Assembly (NCBI GenBank): GCA_023630585.1
Contig: CM042555.1
Coordinates: forward strand, 17,016,501-17,080,500
Reading direction: 5' to 3'
DNA: 64,000 bases
Origin: Cranoglanis bouderius
Lineage: Eukaryota > Chordata > Actinopteri > Siluriformes > Cranoglanididae
Part shown: positions 1 to 45,692 of the stretch, piece after piece
Layout: every line of letters begins with the position of its first letter
Position numbering within the stretch: the first letter of the stretch is position 1
Translations under genes and position numbers: made by a program
Notes under the pieces: model-generated
Told to the model about the DNA's origin: nothing
What the model saw: only the letters and a program-made list of their open reading frames with translations
The model's database searches: none

Positions 1-988
1 TTCAGCCATGCCATTAAAGGTGTGCATAGGGACCGGGATCTCCCAGGAGTGGGCAGTTTTCCTTTCATGCAGGTGGGACAAAAGCTCAAATGTGAAGCTC
101 CTGGCACTTATAAAGGGCACATTCATTAACATAGCATAGCATAGCCTAGTCACTGGGTTCTTTCATAATCAGTTACTGTTTTATCACGTTCAGGGCCACA
201 TTGTTTGTGGAAAAAAATTACTACATTGCTTGCATATTGGGAAACAGAACCATCAGGCAGGTGCCAACAAATAGAATAACTTTGGGGTTGGTCAAACTTT
301 CTGTGGGAGCAGACCGGATTGAAAACCAGTCACCATTTTAGACAATCAGCAGACAAGAATTGGTCTCATGCTCCACTGATGATATGAATTTTCAGTAATC
401 GCTGAGGGACGAACCCTGGAGCTGTAAGGCAACAAACCAAACTAGATTTGTTCTATTGTTGGAAGATCACAAGTTTGAATCCTGAAGATGCCAAAGCCAT
501 CCATGTCATGCCAGGACCCAACGGAGCAAAACTGGGCATGCTCTTTTGGTGGGAGGGATGATGTTCTCTTTTTCTCCCTTGTCAATCACAGCAACACTAG
601 CCAATCATGGGTCTCTGTGAGCATAAAAATGTGGAAAAGGGCAGACCGCGCTTTTCCTTAGAGTGTGTCACGCTACCCTGTGACACAGCATCAGCATGAG
701 TTTGAAAAGATGTGGTTGACAACTTGGTAGAAGCATGTTAGCCTTCACCCTCCCCAGTTGGTACGTGTATGATGGGGGGGGGGGGGGCAGTCTTGTGGGC
801 AAGAATTGGCAGGTGACTAAACCAGGGAGAAAAATGAGGGTAAACATCAGGATTTGAATTTACAATAATCAGTTTCTAGTGGCACACATCATTGTAGCAA
901 CTGGGCTGTTCAAAATCTGTTATAAATGCATATTAGACTAGACTGTGGTATAGTGTGTTCTAATAATGAATGTGCACATCCATTTCAG
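1..988. other. Intronic or intergenic sequence upstream of the EGF exons
   Basis: No coding exon recognised. The only structure seen is a 14-base G run at 774-787. Earlier exons of the EGF gene are expected to the left of the window or were missed here. Confidence 0.4.
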
Positions 989-1132
989 ATATTAATGAGT
1001 GTGAGGAGATGGAGCAAATGCAACACAACCAGCAACACAAGTGTGAATGGAAGTGTGTTAACTTGCCAGGCACACACCGCTGCATCTGTCCACGTGGATT
1101 CACACGGCATCCAAATGGATACCAATGCAAGG
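989..1132 (+). CDS. Internal exon encoding a calcium-binding EGF-like module, unidentified extracellular protein
   Basis: A consensus acceptor (TTTCAG) precedes a 48-codon exon that begins D-I-N-E-C, the calcium-binding EGF start, and carries six cysteines in EGF spacing. It ends at a G|GTTAGT donor. Both flanking introns are phase 1, as usual for shuffled EGF modules. The aromatic residue expected before the fourth cysteine is replaced by His. The module implies a secreted or extracellular-matrix protein whose 5' exons lie outside the window. I could not name the gene; fibulin-, matrilin- or SCUBE-like proteins are possible but unproven. Confidence 0.75.
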
Positions 1133-1252
1133 GTTAGTTCATATAACCAAAAGGAGTTAAATAAGAAACAAATAGCTGAATTTCCAGAATGGCCAAAGAA
1201 GCCGAATGTATATCTGATATTTTTTCTGTCCTGTGCCTTTTTTTTCTTTTAG

Positions 1253-1386
1253 ATATCAATGAATGTGCACTGAGGAATGGGGGCTGCTCTCACATATGCA
1301 TGAACCACAGAGGTGGCTACAAATGCACTTGTCCCGAAAATTACCGTATCGCTCCTCACAGCAGGAAGAAGTGCCAGCCAGTTTAA
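1253..1386 (+). CDS. Terminal coding exon: last calcium-binding EGF-like module and stop codon
   Basis: The acceptor CTTTTAG joins in phase 1 to the preceding EGF exon. The exon encodes D-I-N-E-C, six EGF cysteines and the C-x-N-x4-Y-x-C-x-C hydroxylation-type motif, then ends C-Q-P-V-stop four residues into the tail. Ending directly after an EGF module argues against ordinary fibulins and hemicentins, which continue into a C-terminal domain, although short splice isoforms exist. The gene runs toward ptpn4 tail to tail. Family identity is not resolved. Confidence 0.75.
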
Positions 1387-2132
1387 AGAATTGTCTCTTA
1401 GCATACAGCAGTACTGTTCCACTCTTTACTTACTCATCCACCTTGTCATACAAGTGTAAGGTGCAATGTATTTAAAGTTAGATTTTTTAAATCTTTGATT
1501 TGAAGTTAAGAATAGAAGGTTGGTTATTTTATTCTACTAAAGACAACTCCATTGTGTCCTTAAATTATTTGCAGATTGGCAGGAAATGGATTCTCATTTA
1601 TGTTTTTAAACAATTTGCAAAGTTTCTGTAAAGACAAGTACCTATATTTGCATCTATTTGAGGTTGTGGTGCATTTAGTTGTTGCCGGTATTTATAATTA
1701 TGGGTGGGTTTTTGTTTTAGTTGTGGTTTTGGGGGAATTCAGCTGTGAGGGGTATTTGTGATTCTGAGGCACTAAGCTGTGAGGGTTATTTGGTGGTGAA
1801 GGCATTGAAATATGGGGGTAATTTTTAGTTGTGGGGGAATTCAACAATGGCAGCATTTAGCTTGTGTTGTGGTGGTGTTGTATTTGTGGTTGTGGGGCAT
1901 TTAGCTGCATAGAATATAGGTATGCCTAATATGATCTTTGAGTGTAGATACAAGTTTTTATATGATTGTGGCTGGTTTGCATTGTGATGCCCAAGCACAC
2001 AACAGACTCAGGGGAATGTTCTGAGGGTATTATATGTGAAGACAGAACAGTGAGGGGGCAGCACTTTGTGGCCCACAGAGAAGTGTGAGAATAAATGGGT
2101 CACATCCCTTATGGAGACAAGGAAACAATAAA
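1387..2132 (+). other. Probable 3' UTR of the EGF-module gene
   Basis: AT- and T/G-rich sequence follows the stop codon without further coding signal. AATAAA polyadenylation signals occur at 2090-2095 and 2127-2132. The end point is an inference from these hexamers only. Confidence 0.4.
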
Positions 2133-2333
2133 TTACAAAGGCAACTATAGGCTTACACAAGACTCATAAATGTTATACTTTGCTTCCACAGTACATGCTG
2201 AACTTTTCCATGTGATGTCAACTAAGGAAACTTTCCTAACTATAAATCAAAGCTTTTCTGTATATCTCTCAATGCTGATTCACAAAACAAAAAATCTCAC
2301 TGTAGTGGTAGAGACCATAAAAATGATCAGGCA

Positions 2334-2666
2334 TATACAGTCCCGACAGAAGGTATTGGGAATGATGAATCCAAGATGAATCCATTTTTCAGTGACATCA
2401 ACAACCTCCACAGGGCAGGGGTGAAGGTATCACAATCCACCGTTTAAAGAAGACTTAGAGAGCAGAAATATAGAGGCCATACCACAAGATGAGCCACGAA
2501 ACCAAGATTAACCTCTACCAAAGGACTTCATCTGGGGGAAAAAAGTGGAAGGTTTTCGACTGGCTAAGTCAATCACCAGGATATAATAACCTTATAGCTG
2601 AAGAGGAGACTGAAGGGAGAAAGAATTGGCCTGGCTGTTCCAATACTTTCAGAGGGGACTGTATAT
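2334..2666 (+). mobile_element. Internally deleted Tc1-like element (MITE-sized)
   Basis: The ends are inverted repeats beginning TACAGTCCC and ending GGGACTGTA. The interior matches two separated pieces of the Tc1-like copy at 39.1-40.4 kb: the stretch around the first conserved block and the WPSQSP-type block. About 1 kb of transposase sequence is missing, so it cannot encode a protein. Confidence 0.7.
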
Positions 2667-2699
2667 CTCTGATATGTGCCCCAGGCCTATTGACCACTG

Positions 2700-5110
2700 T
2701 AAATATAAAATAAACAGACCATAACAAGTGATCTTCACAATGGCATCCTTCTATCAGTAGAGCAGCTGCATGGGGACATGGTTCAAACAGAGTGTAAAGG
2801 CATCCCAGCAGGTATTACTGGAAAGCGAGGACAACCAACTTGATCAGAAAACACACTTTATCAGTGACTTTTGAGCAGGGAGTTTCCTGTTAATGTACAG
2901 AGCTGGGCAGTCCTTACCTTCTAGCACCTAGGACAAAACAGCCCTGAACCCTCTGTCCAACACCTAGGTCTACAATACAATGGGGTAGGACAAATTAGGT
3001 AAGTGAAGCAATTGCTGCTATCTTTAAAAAAAATTTAGTATGCCCAACACGCAAAATGGATTACTGCATGATGTATCGCCATCTGTCCTGTTGCACACTG
3101 ATAGGTTCTCTGTCAGCCTGGCTCATTTCAAGGACTTTACAGCCAATTGTTATTGGCAAATAGTGAAGTCATTTTAAATATACTGTGGTACTGGGTGAGA
3201 GAAATCAAATCCTTTCATTTTCTTGGACACCAAATTCAACTGGATAGAATATGATGTAGGATCACTTTTTGGAGATTATCTGTCGCTTTCATTGTTAATA
3301 TTAATCGTAAAAGGTTATTTGGTGTGTTTTCCAGGCGTCTGTTTGAACGCCCTCAGAGTCGCCATGTGACCTCGAAGGGCCCTTGCCACTTGGCAAGTAA
3401 ATTGAGCTCCAGGTCAAGAGCAATACAAAGGACCTTATATCCCTGTAAAAACTGTCTCAATAATTGTTGAGCAGTTGTTGCCGATCCTGGACCTGCAGAA
3501 AATACCTCGTGTTTTGCTCTCAGGTGCAGGACGTACTGAATTTTTTGTTTTTACTGGGGGTTGGACTGTTTCCAGGTGTTCCTTAATCATGTCTAACACA
3601 CCCCGTGGCTTCTGCCTGGGGCACCTCCTGATCTCCAAATAATACTGACTCCAGTTATGTATTGCCATCCATTACACATTATGATACAAACCATGTTTTA
3701 AACATTTTGTTAAAATGTTCTACCAACTTGACATTACGTTATCTGTTGGGATCCGAACAAATAGTTAAAGCACTATCTCTTTGCAGAGACTGTCTACGTA
3801 GAACCCACTTCTGGATACTGCATTGCATATTCCACTAGCCGCCATAGGATATGGTACCCTGGTGCTGAACAGGCTAGTGGCTCGACAACAGCTATGCCGG
3901 TTCTTTCAAATTGGAGCTTGTTAAGAGGGAGCGGCCACAATATCGCATTTGGGATGGCCGATGGATTTACCAGTGCAACAGTCATGCAATGATGCACACC
4001 AGTGTTTTATCTGCCCCAGTTGATGGTAACAGTTTCTCCAGTTTTAGATTCCAGAGTCATTTTGTATAATGTAGCTTTAAAAAAAAAAAAGCTTAAAAAA
4101 AGTGTGACAGACCCAACAGGACATGTTGACTCTCGCTTTTTGACTTGTTTGGTTGAAGCCATTCCTTCAAGTGTTGGTTTGCCAAACATCTACTCTTGTT
4201 TTCAGACGTCCACTTGTTCCATGTCCACTGTGTATATCTGAGCAAATTCCCAAACATTGGTAGTCGAGAACACAACACTTTTCTGATGACAACTTTGAAG
4301 AACATTAACTTTCGTCTTTGCACCTCACTGGGAGGGAATGTAAATAAATCTTGGGTAAATGAGGCTCAGGACCCAAAATCCTGCTTCTGGGTACAAACCT
4401 GTAATAAAATAAGTCTCTACCTGCTACAATGATTATTATATGCAGTAGCTGATCATTATATAAAGAGATGGTACCTTCTGACCATCTGTTGTCTAAAAAA
4501 GACAAAAAGCAAAAAAAAAATCTTTTCAGAACACTTTTAATATATAACAACATATTTACAAATATTTAACATTTGACACTATGTAGTTAAGAGATGTTCC
4601 TACAGGTGTCTCTATTTAACAAATTTTCGACATAAATATAATTTCAACATGACTCCCCTTGCCCATAACTACAGTAAGAATAAAGTAGCTCAACAGGCTA
4701 CAAAGTTAGCTGCAAAGTGTTGTCTCTCTTTTTTTTTTCTCAACTTTAAAATACAAAAATACCATTGTCCCAACACAATATTAATAGCAAATCTATAGCT
4801 TAAGATTCATCACAACACGCACGGAAGCTCGCATGTCTGCTTGATGAACATTCATTAGGATGAAAACGTGTTGGTCCTGGAAGCCAAATCCCTTACATTG
4901 TGGAATGCAATGGTTAAAACAGGACGGATGGACTAAAAGCAAGACATAAAAACAGTAGTTGGTCACATCCTTTTTCCAGTTTCTTTAGGGGCAAGGGAGA
5001 CTAACAACAAATGGGAATTCAGTGTGTATTCCACAATTTGGGGTTTAGCAGATTTGAATATATTCACAATGGTTTAGTGAGTAATGATGAGTGAATTAGG
5101 GGCAATGGTA
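2700..5110. other. Intergenic DNA between two convergent genes, no gene recognised
   Basis: No splice-bounded exon was found. Minus-strand open frames at 3435-3668 and 3794-3997 read as protein-like text with stops between them and may be a decayed transposon or retroelement ORF, but I recognise no motif. The left part of the ptpn4 3' UTR could extend into this stretch. Confidence 0.35.
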
Positions 5111-5119
5111 AATATAGGA

Positions 5120-6390
5120 CATTTACCTCAGTTACTCAGGTACACAAGGGCTGGGCCTATATCACTTTTACCTTGGCCATGTAAAGTGGCAGGGATTTGG
5201 GCACCCTCACCTACAGAAACAGGTCTATAGCAATTTTATGTCAATTTTCCAGTTAAAGGGGCAAGGCTTATAGCTCTGTTACCTTAATTATACAAGTACG
5301 GTCAGGGAGCCCTGTGTGTGACTCAGTTAAAGGTACTATTGGTACTGTCCCTTGCCAATGGAGGTGAAGATGCTGTTGAAAGTCAGGGGTTCAAGCCTCA
5401 GGAAAACCAAGCTGGCACTGTTGGACCCTTGAGGAATGCCCTTCACACTATCTGCCCCAGGGGGTTCCATATCATGGCTGACCCCAGCTTCCTAACAAGC
5501 TGGGATATGTTAAGAGAATAATTTAACTGTACTGTAATGTGTAGGTGACAAATAATGGCTTTCATAATTAATTCTTCTTCTTAATAATAGCCAGGTTCAG
5601 GTGCAGAGTTCAGACCTATAGGATCTTGAACTTTGTTAGTCAGATGTTGTGCACCCCAGTACAAGGACATCATTTCTTTATCCGGTTACAGAGGCTGTCC
5701 TATAGCACCTTTACCATAAGTACTCCAGGAGAAGGACGGGGTCTATAGCATCATTTCTTTATCCAGTTACAGAGGCTGGCCTATAGCACCTTTACCATAA
5801 GTACTCCAGGAGAAGGACGGAGTCTATAGCATCATTTCTTTATCCGGTTACAGAGGCTGGCCTATAGCACCTTTACCATAAGTATTCCAGGAGAAGGACG
5901 GGGTCTATAGCATCATTTCCTTAGCCGGTTACAGGGGTCTGGTCTATAGCACCTTTACCTTAGGTAGTCTGAAACAGGTACAGGGCCTATAGAATCACTC
6001 CCTTAACCAGTTACAGGGGTCTGGTCTATAGCACTTTTACCTTAGATAGTCTGAAACAGGTACAGGGCCTATAGAATCACCCCCTTAACCAGTTACAGGG
6101 GTCTGGTCTATAGCACCTTTACCTTAATTACTCCAGTACAGGGACATGGTTTATAGCATTGTTTCCATGTATAGGGTCTGGGCCTTCAGTACCTTGGTCT
6201 GGTATAGGGTCTCAGACTGTGCTAGTTACCTAATGCTGATATTTGGGCTGCTATAGAACCATTGGTTGCTAGGTAGAGCACTCTGACAAGGTATAGGGGC
6301 TAGGCCTATAGCACCTTTACATCAGTTAGCCAGGTGCAGGCACAGGGCCTACAGCATTTAACTTAGTTCTCCAGTGAGACATTTTAATGT
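5120..6390. repeat. Tandem array with 81-bp period, plus diverged flanking units
   Basis: A motif starting near 5668 recurs at 5749, 5830, 5911, 5992 and 6073, exactly 81 bp apart. Each unit holds CTATAGCACCTTTACC and a CCAGTTACAG-type block. Degenerate units extend on both sides to about 5120 and 6390. It lies within 2 kb of the ptpn4 stop codon and might be in its 3' UTR. Confidence 0.85.
5318..5575 (+). mobile_element. SINE-like dispersed repeat
   Basis: The stretch has a promoter-box-B-like GGTTCAAGCCT, then the landmarks CCCTTGAGGAATGCCCTTCA and AGCTTCCTAACAAGCTGGG, and a tail resembling TGACAAATAATGGCT. I recall this arrangement from an abundant catfish and teleost SINE-type repeat. 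Membership is from memory, not from a search. Confidence 0.5.
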
Positions 6391-7260
6391 GAGTCTGCTA
6401 AAAAATAAACTGCATGTTGAAATGTGGTACAAGCACACAAGAGCCTCAAAAGATTTCTGCTGACATGCAGTAGGTAACAAAATTCACATGGGGTAAAATA
6501 TATTATAGATTTAAATGACATCATTGTTTGACCCATATCCTTTGAAAATTAAAATTTCATGCCAAAGCAGTCAGCCTGATCTGGTGTGTCTTATAGGTTA
6601 ATGTTACAGCAAAGTTTTGCTAGCAAGGAACATTTTCACATTGTTTTTTCACATTATTTCGCAAACTGTATACAGTAGTTAAACCCTTAGCTGCTGGCCT
6701 AAACCTTTATATGAATTTAACAGAGACTCGAGACCTAAATGGAAAGAGTGCATGTCAAAGTGTTCTTTTCAAAGCATCAGAGCAATGAACAGAAGCAGAA
6801 AACTTGAATTTCACAGCGCAGAATACCAGGGATTTAGAAAGACATAAATTCATGTACCATGAAATGAAATTGTGAACTGTGGGGTGGACGTGGGCCTCTT
6901 TAACCCATTAAAATCATAAATAGCATTTAATAGAGGAAAGTAATCCAAGAGTTTGTTCCAGGTTGGACATTGGCTCATTTCAGTGTATGGCACTACAAGA
7001 AGTCACTTTCTATTGTCTTTAGTTCTATTCAGATTTGCCTCCAACCTGAATGTTTATCACGGTTAAAAAGTTAATGATTACACAACACCCTGATGCATTT
7101 GTCTTTCTAGTAAATCCCCTCAAGTGGTCATTTGTTCTAAAGTGCAAATAGTGCTTTGTCGCCTGTGTTCCAATTTGCAGGGGTCAGGTACGCAGCTATC
7201 CACCAGGAGGCGACAGAGGGACAGTTGCGTTCGCAAAGGAATCCAGGACAGGGCAGCTCT
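6391..7260 (-). other. ptpn4: Probable proximal 3' UTR of ptpn4
   Basis: This sequence directly follows the ptpn4 stop. I found no AATAAA on the coding strand here. The variant ATTAAA occurs at 6926-6931. The true cleavage site is not determined. Confidence 0.4.
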
Positions 7261-40624
<33,364 letters not shown>

Positions 40625-40737
40625 TACTGTCCCCACGCCGTCTGCGAAAGACATACAACCTCCATGAGTGTTATACGAGACAAACTACATCCTGAATACA
40701 CACACGGAAGAAAGAAAATAGTTAATAATAGTGCCTA

Positions 40738-40800
40738 TACCACAGTGCTGTTGAATTCTCGATTCTGATTGGTCACAAGGTGTAATTTTCTAGAACAGCA
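40738..40800. repeat. Dispersed repeat copy, partial
   Basis: It contains CAGTGCTGTTGAATTCTC, GATTCTGATTGGTCACAAGG and TTCTAGAACAGC, the same family as the intronic copies above. Confidence 0.55.
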
Positions 40801-40858
40801 ACTCCGACAATAGTGCAGCGACATACCTCAGGTTAGTCAATAATGTTATTCGCTTCAC

Positions 40859-40894
40859 CGGTCAGTGGTTTTAATGTTATGGCTGATCGGTGTA
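40859..40894. mobile_element. Solo terminal repeat of a Tc1-like element
   Basis: GTCAGTGGTTTTAATGTTAT followed by GGCTGATCGGTGT is the inverse of the left end of the element at 15598. No body is attached. Confidence 0.7.
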
Positions 40895-42500
40895 AATGGT
40901 TAAAAAAACGGTTAAAATCACGTGTCATTCTTTAACAATTGACAAATTTTAAGTGTTGGCATATAGTCGTAGTATAAGAGGAATACAACACTTGGGGACT
41001 TGGGGAAAATAATCAATGTCAGGGCGATAACGGTAACTCTGCTTTGTGTCTGGCCATAATCACACAACCTCGTTGCTGACTATTCGACTGTAACAGCATG
41101 TTAAAAAAAAATAATAATAATAGTAGCCTCATTGTGCTGTAATATTAACACACACAAACCGAAAGCTGTCCTCTCTTTGAGCAAGCATTAGCCTTACACA
41201 CTAGATTCCCTCTTTATATCATACAGTGTTCCTTCGTTCTAGTGCATTTCGGGGTTAGACGTGCGTACAGGCTACATACTGTATTTCTGCTATTCGTTAT
41301 GACAAAACTGAAACTATCACCGCAGGGGCGACACTGAGAGGAGCTTTTGCCGTGACGACATCATCTTAGAGTGCAATCCTACACATTCTCACAGTGCAAA
41401 GCTCGAATTCTCTGAAAACGATCTCATTTTTTTTGTTGTTGTTGTTGTAATTTTCAACATGGAATCATATGTGGGTATGCAAATTCCCATAACACTGTGA
41501 GCCATTTGTGCTATGGTAAGGTTATCTACTGGACTATTTATTTTCTATTGACATCAGCAATTTAGAAAGGTATCAAAAACGTATAATTATCTGCACAACT
41601 TATTAATAAAATGTTCAGGGCACCATTTTGCAACCAGGCACCCGTTCTAAACATAACGCATTTGATTCATTCATTCGTGTGTAGTGATCGCTTTATCCTG
41701 ACCAGGGTCACCGTGGATCTAGAGCTAATTCCAAGAACATTTTACGTCTGGGTGTATTCATTTTTTTGAGTTGCTAACATTTAAAACTACACTTAAAACT
41801 GTGATATATTAAATAATAGATCTATTAACTAGATAAAAGTTTCCATTTTTCCAATTATAAAGATCCAATACAACACTTTTATATCGAATCAGCTGCTTCC
41901 AATCAGAGTTGGTAAAAAAAAAAAAAAAAAAAAACAAGTGTCAGAAATAGATACCTGCAATATATCTCAGAACAGCGTATTGTGACCTGATGTATCATGA
42001 TATCGATACTGCCCCTGCCATACCATGAAAATGATTATGATTATAATTATAAACTAATTATAAAGGCAGGGCACACAACACAGAGAAAACTGTTTTATTG
42101 ACAATCTTTGCAACAGAACAAAAAGGAATTAATGATAACTAATTAACGATAATAATACATACTTTTTAATTTTTTATTTTTTTCTAGCACCACGTTTTCA
42201 AGGTGTGTATTCTCATTTCAGTCCATCACTAGGAATGAGACACGGTACAATCTCTGGTCCTGACGTATATAATTACATGATAATTGCTTGAATCACCTTC
42301 TGACATTAATACCTACTGCACGTTGTTATGTGCAGTTACAGTATAGTATGTGCTAGACATTCAAACTCAATTTTTCACAGATATTACCATACATTTCCTG
42401 TGTCATGTCAATTAGGGTATCTCCTTTATTTTACATTAGAGGTCATTTGAAAATAATATCTAAGATGGATTTATTTCAGCTTTTATTTATTATATCAGAT
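40895..42500 (-). other. ptpn4 long upstream intron, no exon recognised
   Basis: Contains a fragment at about 41671-41760 (CGCTTTATCCTGACCAGGGT) resembling a SINE/LINE-tail repeat, and an A run at 41915-41934. No exon seen. Confidence 0.4.
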
Positions 42501-42504
42501 TTTT

Positions 42505-43200
42505 CAGGAAGTCAAAAGTTTACATACAGTTTATTAGTATTTGGTGGCACTAACCTGAATCAAAACACCTGATTCACATAACAACTGATTCACATAACAC
42601 TTCGCCAGAGGTTTTTGATCATTCCCCAGTCAGCTTTGCGGCCTTCTTGCTCAGACATGCTTTTCAGTTCAGTCCACAAACTTTCTATGAGATTCAGGAC
42701 AGGGTTTTGTGATGGTCACTCCAATACCTTCACTTTGTTGTCTGTAAACCATTTAAAGACCGCCATTTAAGGTATGCCTAGGATCACTGTCCGGCTGGAA
42801 GTGACCAATTTTTACATTTTCGGCTGATGTCTTGAGGTGTCTCATTAGTATTTCTAGCTAATCCTGCTTCTTCATAATGCCATCTATTTTCTGAAGCGCA
42901 CCAGTCCCTTTTACCCCCAGAATATGATGCTGCCAACCCCATGTTTCACAGTTGGGATGGTGTTCTTTGGATTAAAGTTTCACCCTTTTCTCTCCATACA
43001 TAGTCCTGATCATTAGGGCCAAACAGTTATTATTTTATTTATTTTTTCATCTGACCAGAGAACACTAGCGGTGATCACCTACAAAACTTGTTTCGCTTTT
43101 TTATGCTGGTCTTAAAGAGCTAAAGAGCTCCTTCCTTGCACGACAGCCTTTCAGGCCAGACTCTCTTAATGGTGGATTCAGTTCTAGTTTCTAGTGTATA
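42505..43200 (-). mobile_element. Decayed Tc1-like relic (Sleeping Beauty-like subgroup)
   Basis: The left end GTCAAAAGTTTACATACAG resembles the terminal motif of salmonid-type Tc1 elements. Antisense landmarks include CAGTTCAGTCCACAAAC and CACTGTCCGGCTGGAAG. No ORF survives. Confidence 0.55.
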
Positions 43201-43354
43201 TAAGAAATGTTACTTTTTTTTTGTGAGCTTACAAATGCTACCAGCGTTTTTGCATCAAAATAAAAAGTCATTTGGGTTTAACAGCTTAATAATCATCACA
43301 TCATGGGTTCATCCTCAGAAATGGTAACCATCGGCTTTAAAACCAACACAGAGT

Positions 43355-43600
43355 ACCCTTGAGTCTGTGAAGCCAATCACAGACAAAAGAAAGCAAGCCA
43401 TTACAGATAAAATTACAGAATCCATCGTGATGCACATTATCGTAATGAAACGCAAGGCGTTTAAAAGATTAATTGAGACACTGGAGCGCAGTTACTCCAT
43501 TCCTAAGCTTTCTACAATCTCAGAAGCCCTTTATTTGTATGCACAGCAATCCTCAGGACCAAGTTCTAACCCAGAAAAGAAGCTCTAGAGCAGTGAGTTT
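43355..43600 (+). pseudogene. hAT-type (ZBED-like) transposase fragment
   Basis: The frame at 43367-43588 reads KRKQAITDKITESIVMHIIV, then KAFKRLIETLERSYSIPKLS. This resembles the start of the hAT/ZBED transposase body, where a bipartite ITDAI..I and F..L...L.P.Y..PS motif is usual. Only about 70 residues remain and no terminal repeats were found. Confidence 0.5.
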
Positions 43601-44370
43601 TAACGGCAGATATTCAACAGTTAGTGTCCATTTCATTATCCGAGGACGAGAGAAACTAGAGAAAACGTTGGACAAGCACCTGGAAAGTCAGGTAAATTTT
43701 CTGCCATGGGAACCTCTATAGGACTTTGCATTTTGCAATTTCTTAATAACATAGCGTTTTTCGATAACATTAAATGTGACTATAAACAGATAAAATGTAT
43801 GTGTCTATATAGGCCTGTGCCTGGTGAAGGTGAAGTCGTGATGGTTACTTATGTTATGTTTGAATCCAGAATCCTAAAGGGATCTTCTGCTTGTTCTTTT
43901 GGGAAAAGAAGTTTATAGGTTAAAGGTTTTCTGCAGAACCTCAGTGTTTCCAATTTAAACAGGATTCCAAGTATAATCCTTTAAAGAAGCGAAAACCCTT
44001 AACTATCCACAAAAAACACTAAGAAACCCCTCTTTCAAGAAACTTTCCAAGAATCATCAAGAAAAAGAAAGAAGTTAGTTCTGCCAGCCACTTCTGCACA
44101 CAGGTCTCCTTCTGAGAAGTTGATACATTCTCAGCACGCATACAGTGAGCAAAGGTCAGCCAGGGTCAGCAGCATGTTCTTAACCTGTTCACAAATAACT
44201 TACCAGAGGCTCTTTCAAACCCTCTTGCAAAGCTGTGAGCACAGTGCCAACAAGTCAGCATTAGTTTTTCTTTAACATACTCTGAGCATGTTTTCAGGCC
44301 AGGTATCTAGGGTCACATATACCATAAATAGCTCTAGCAAGACAAGTTTATCTCATGCTATTGCACCCTT
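43601..44370 (-). other. ptpn4 upstream intron, nothing further recognised
   Basis: Possibly more decayed hAT sequence on the plus strand, but with no motif I can name. Confidence 0.35.
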
Positions 44371-45692
44371 GTGCATCCAAGTGAAAGATATAACACCAAC
44401 ATGTCAGAAAAAAACAAAAAAAAAAATTAAAAAACAGAATAACCGAGTTGGAAAAAGGATCACCCGCTTGCTTTAATTTGCCTTATTTTTTTAATTACAG
44501 CATTTAATCTGTTGGGATGTGTCTCTACTAACTTTGCACATCTAGACTTTGCAATATTTGCCCACTCTTCTTTGCAGAACTGCTTGAGTTCAGTTAAATT
44601 TGATGGTGACCATTTGTGGACTAGTCTTCAAGTCATTCCACAGATTTTCAATGGGGTTTAAGTCTGGGCTCTGACTAGGCCATGCAAGGACATTCACCTT
44701 TTTCTCCTTCAACCACTGTGTGGTCAGTTTTGCTGTGTGCTTTGGGTCATTGTCATGTTGGAAGGTACATCCCATTGACAACTTTCTGGCAGAGGGCAGC
44801 AGATTTTCCTCAAGAATTTGATGGTATTTTGCCCCAGCCATTTTCCTTCTATCCTGACAAGTGCTCCAGTCCCTGCTGCAGGGAAACACCCCCGTAACAG
44901 GATATTACCACCTCCATGCTTTACTGTAGGAATGGTGTTATTTGGATGGTGAGCTGTATTGGATTTCCACCAGGCATACCGTTTGGTGTTGAGGCCAAAT
45001 AATTCAATTTTAGTCTCATCTGACCATAACACCTTTTTCCATGTGGCCTCTGAATCATCAAGGTGCGTTCATGTGGCCTTTCTTGAGGAGTGGCTTTTTT
45101 CTTGCAACCCTCCCATACAAGCCACATTCGTGGAGAATTTGTGATATTGTTGTCACATGCACACAATGACCACTCTTTGTCATAAATTCCTGCAACTGCT
45201 TCAGAGTTGCTGTAGGCCTCTTGGTAGCCTCTCTGACCAGTTTCCTCCTGGCTCTTTCATCCAGTTTGGAGCGACATCCTGATCCAGGGAGGGTCTGTGT
45301 TGTACCAAATACCTTTCACTTCTTAATAATAGACTTCACTGTGCTCCCAGGCATTGATAATGTTTTTTGTATCCATCTCCTGACTTGTGCCTGTCCACAA
45401 CTTTATCCCGGAGATCTTTTGACAGTGCCTTGTTGATTGTTTGCTTCAGTTGCACTACAAAATGCTCCAGGAAAGCTCTTTTCATGCTGAGCTAATCAAC
45501 ATGACTACAGCTGGTCACAGTTGAAAGTCAAATGGATTCTGTGCCATTGAGAAGGTGATTATCTACACCTTATTGAGTTTACAAGTAATTTTTTTTTTTT
45601 TTTTTTTGGGGGGGGGGGGGGGGAATCCTTTTTCCAACTCAGTGATTCTGAAATTTTTATTTTTTTTTTACATTTTTTCTATTCCCACTGTA
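44371..45692 (-). mobile_element. Tc1-like element, second copy of the 17425 family, one end truncated
   Basis: Minus-strand transposase pieces at 44724-45032 (LWSDETKIELFGLNTKRYAW) and 44590-44889 (FQHDNDPKHTAK, SPDLNPIENLW) match the 17425-19024 copy. The 5' outer end ATTCCCACTGTA is at 45692. The other end lacks the outer part of the repeat. DD34E spacing. Confidence 0.85.

Noticed and set aside
3435..3997. Minus-strand protein-like frames of 77 and 67 codons
   Set aside because: No recognisable domain, stops between them and no splice support; left as unassigned.
40625..40654. Earlier in-frame ATG for ptpn4 at 40654
   Set aside because: It lies upstream of the 3' splice site TTTCGCAG, in intron; the family N-terminus starts at 40624.
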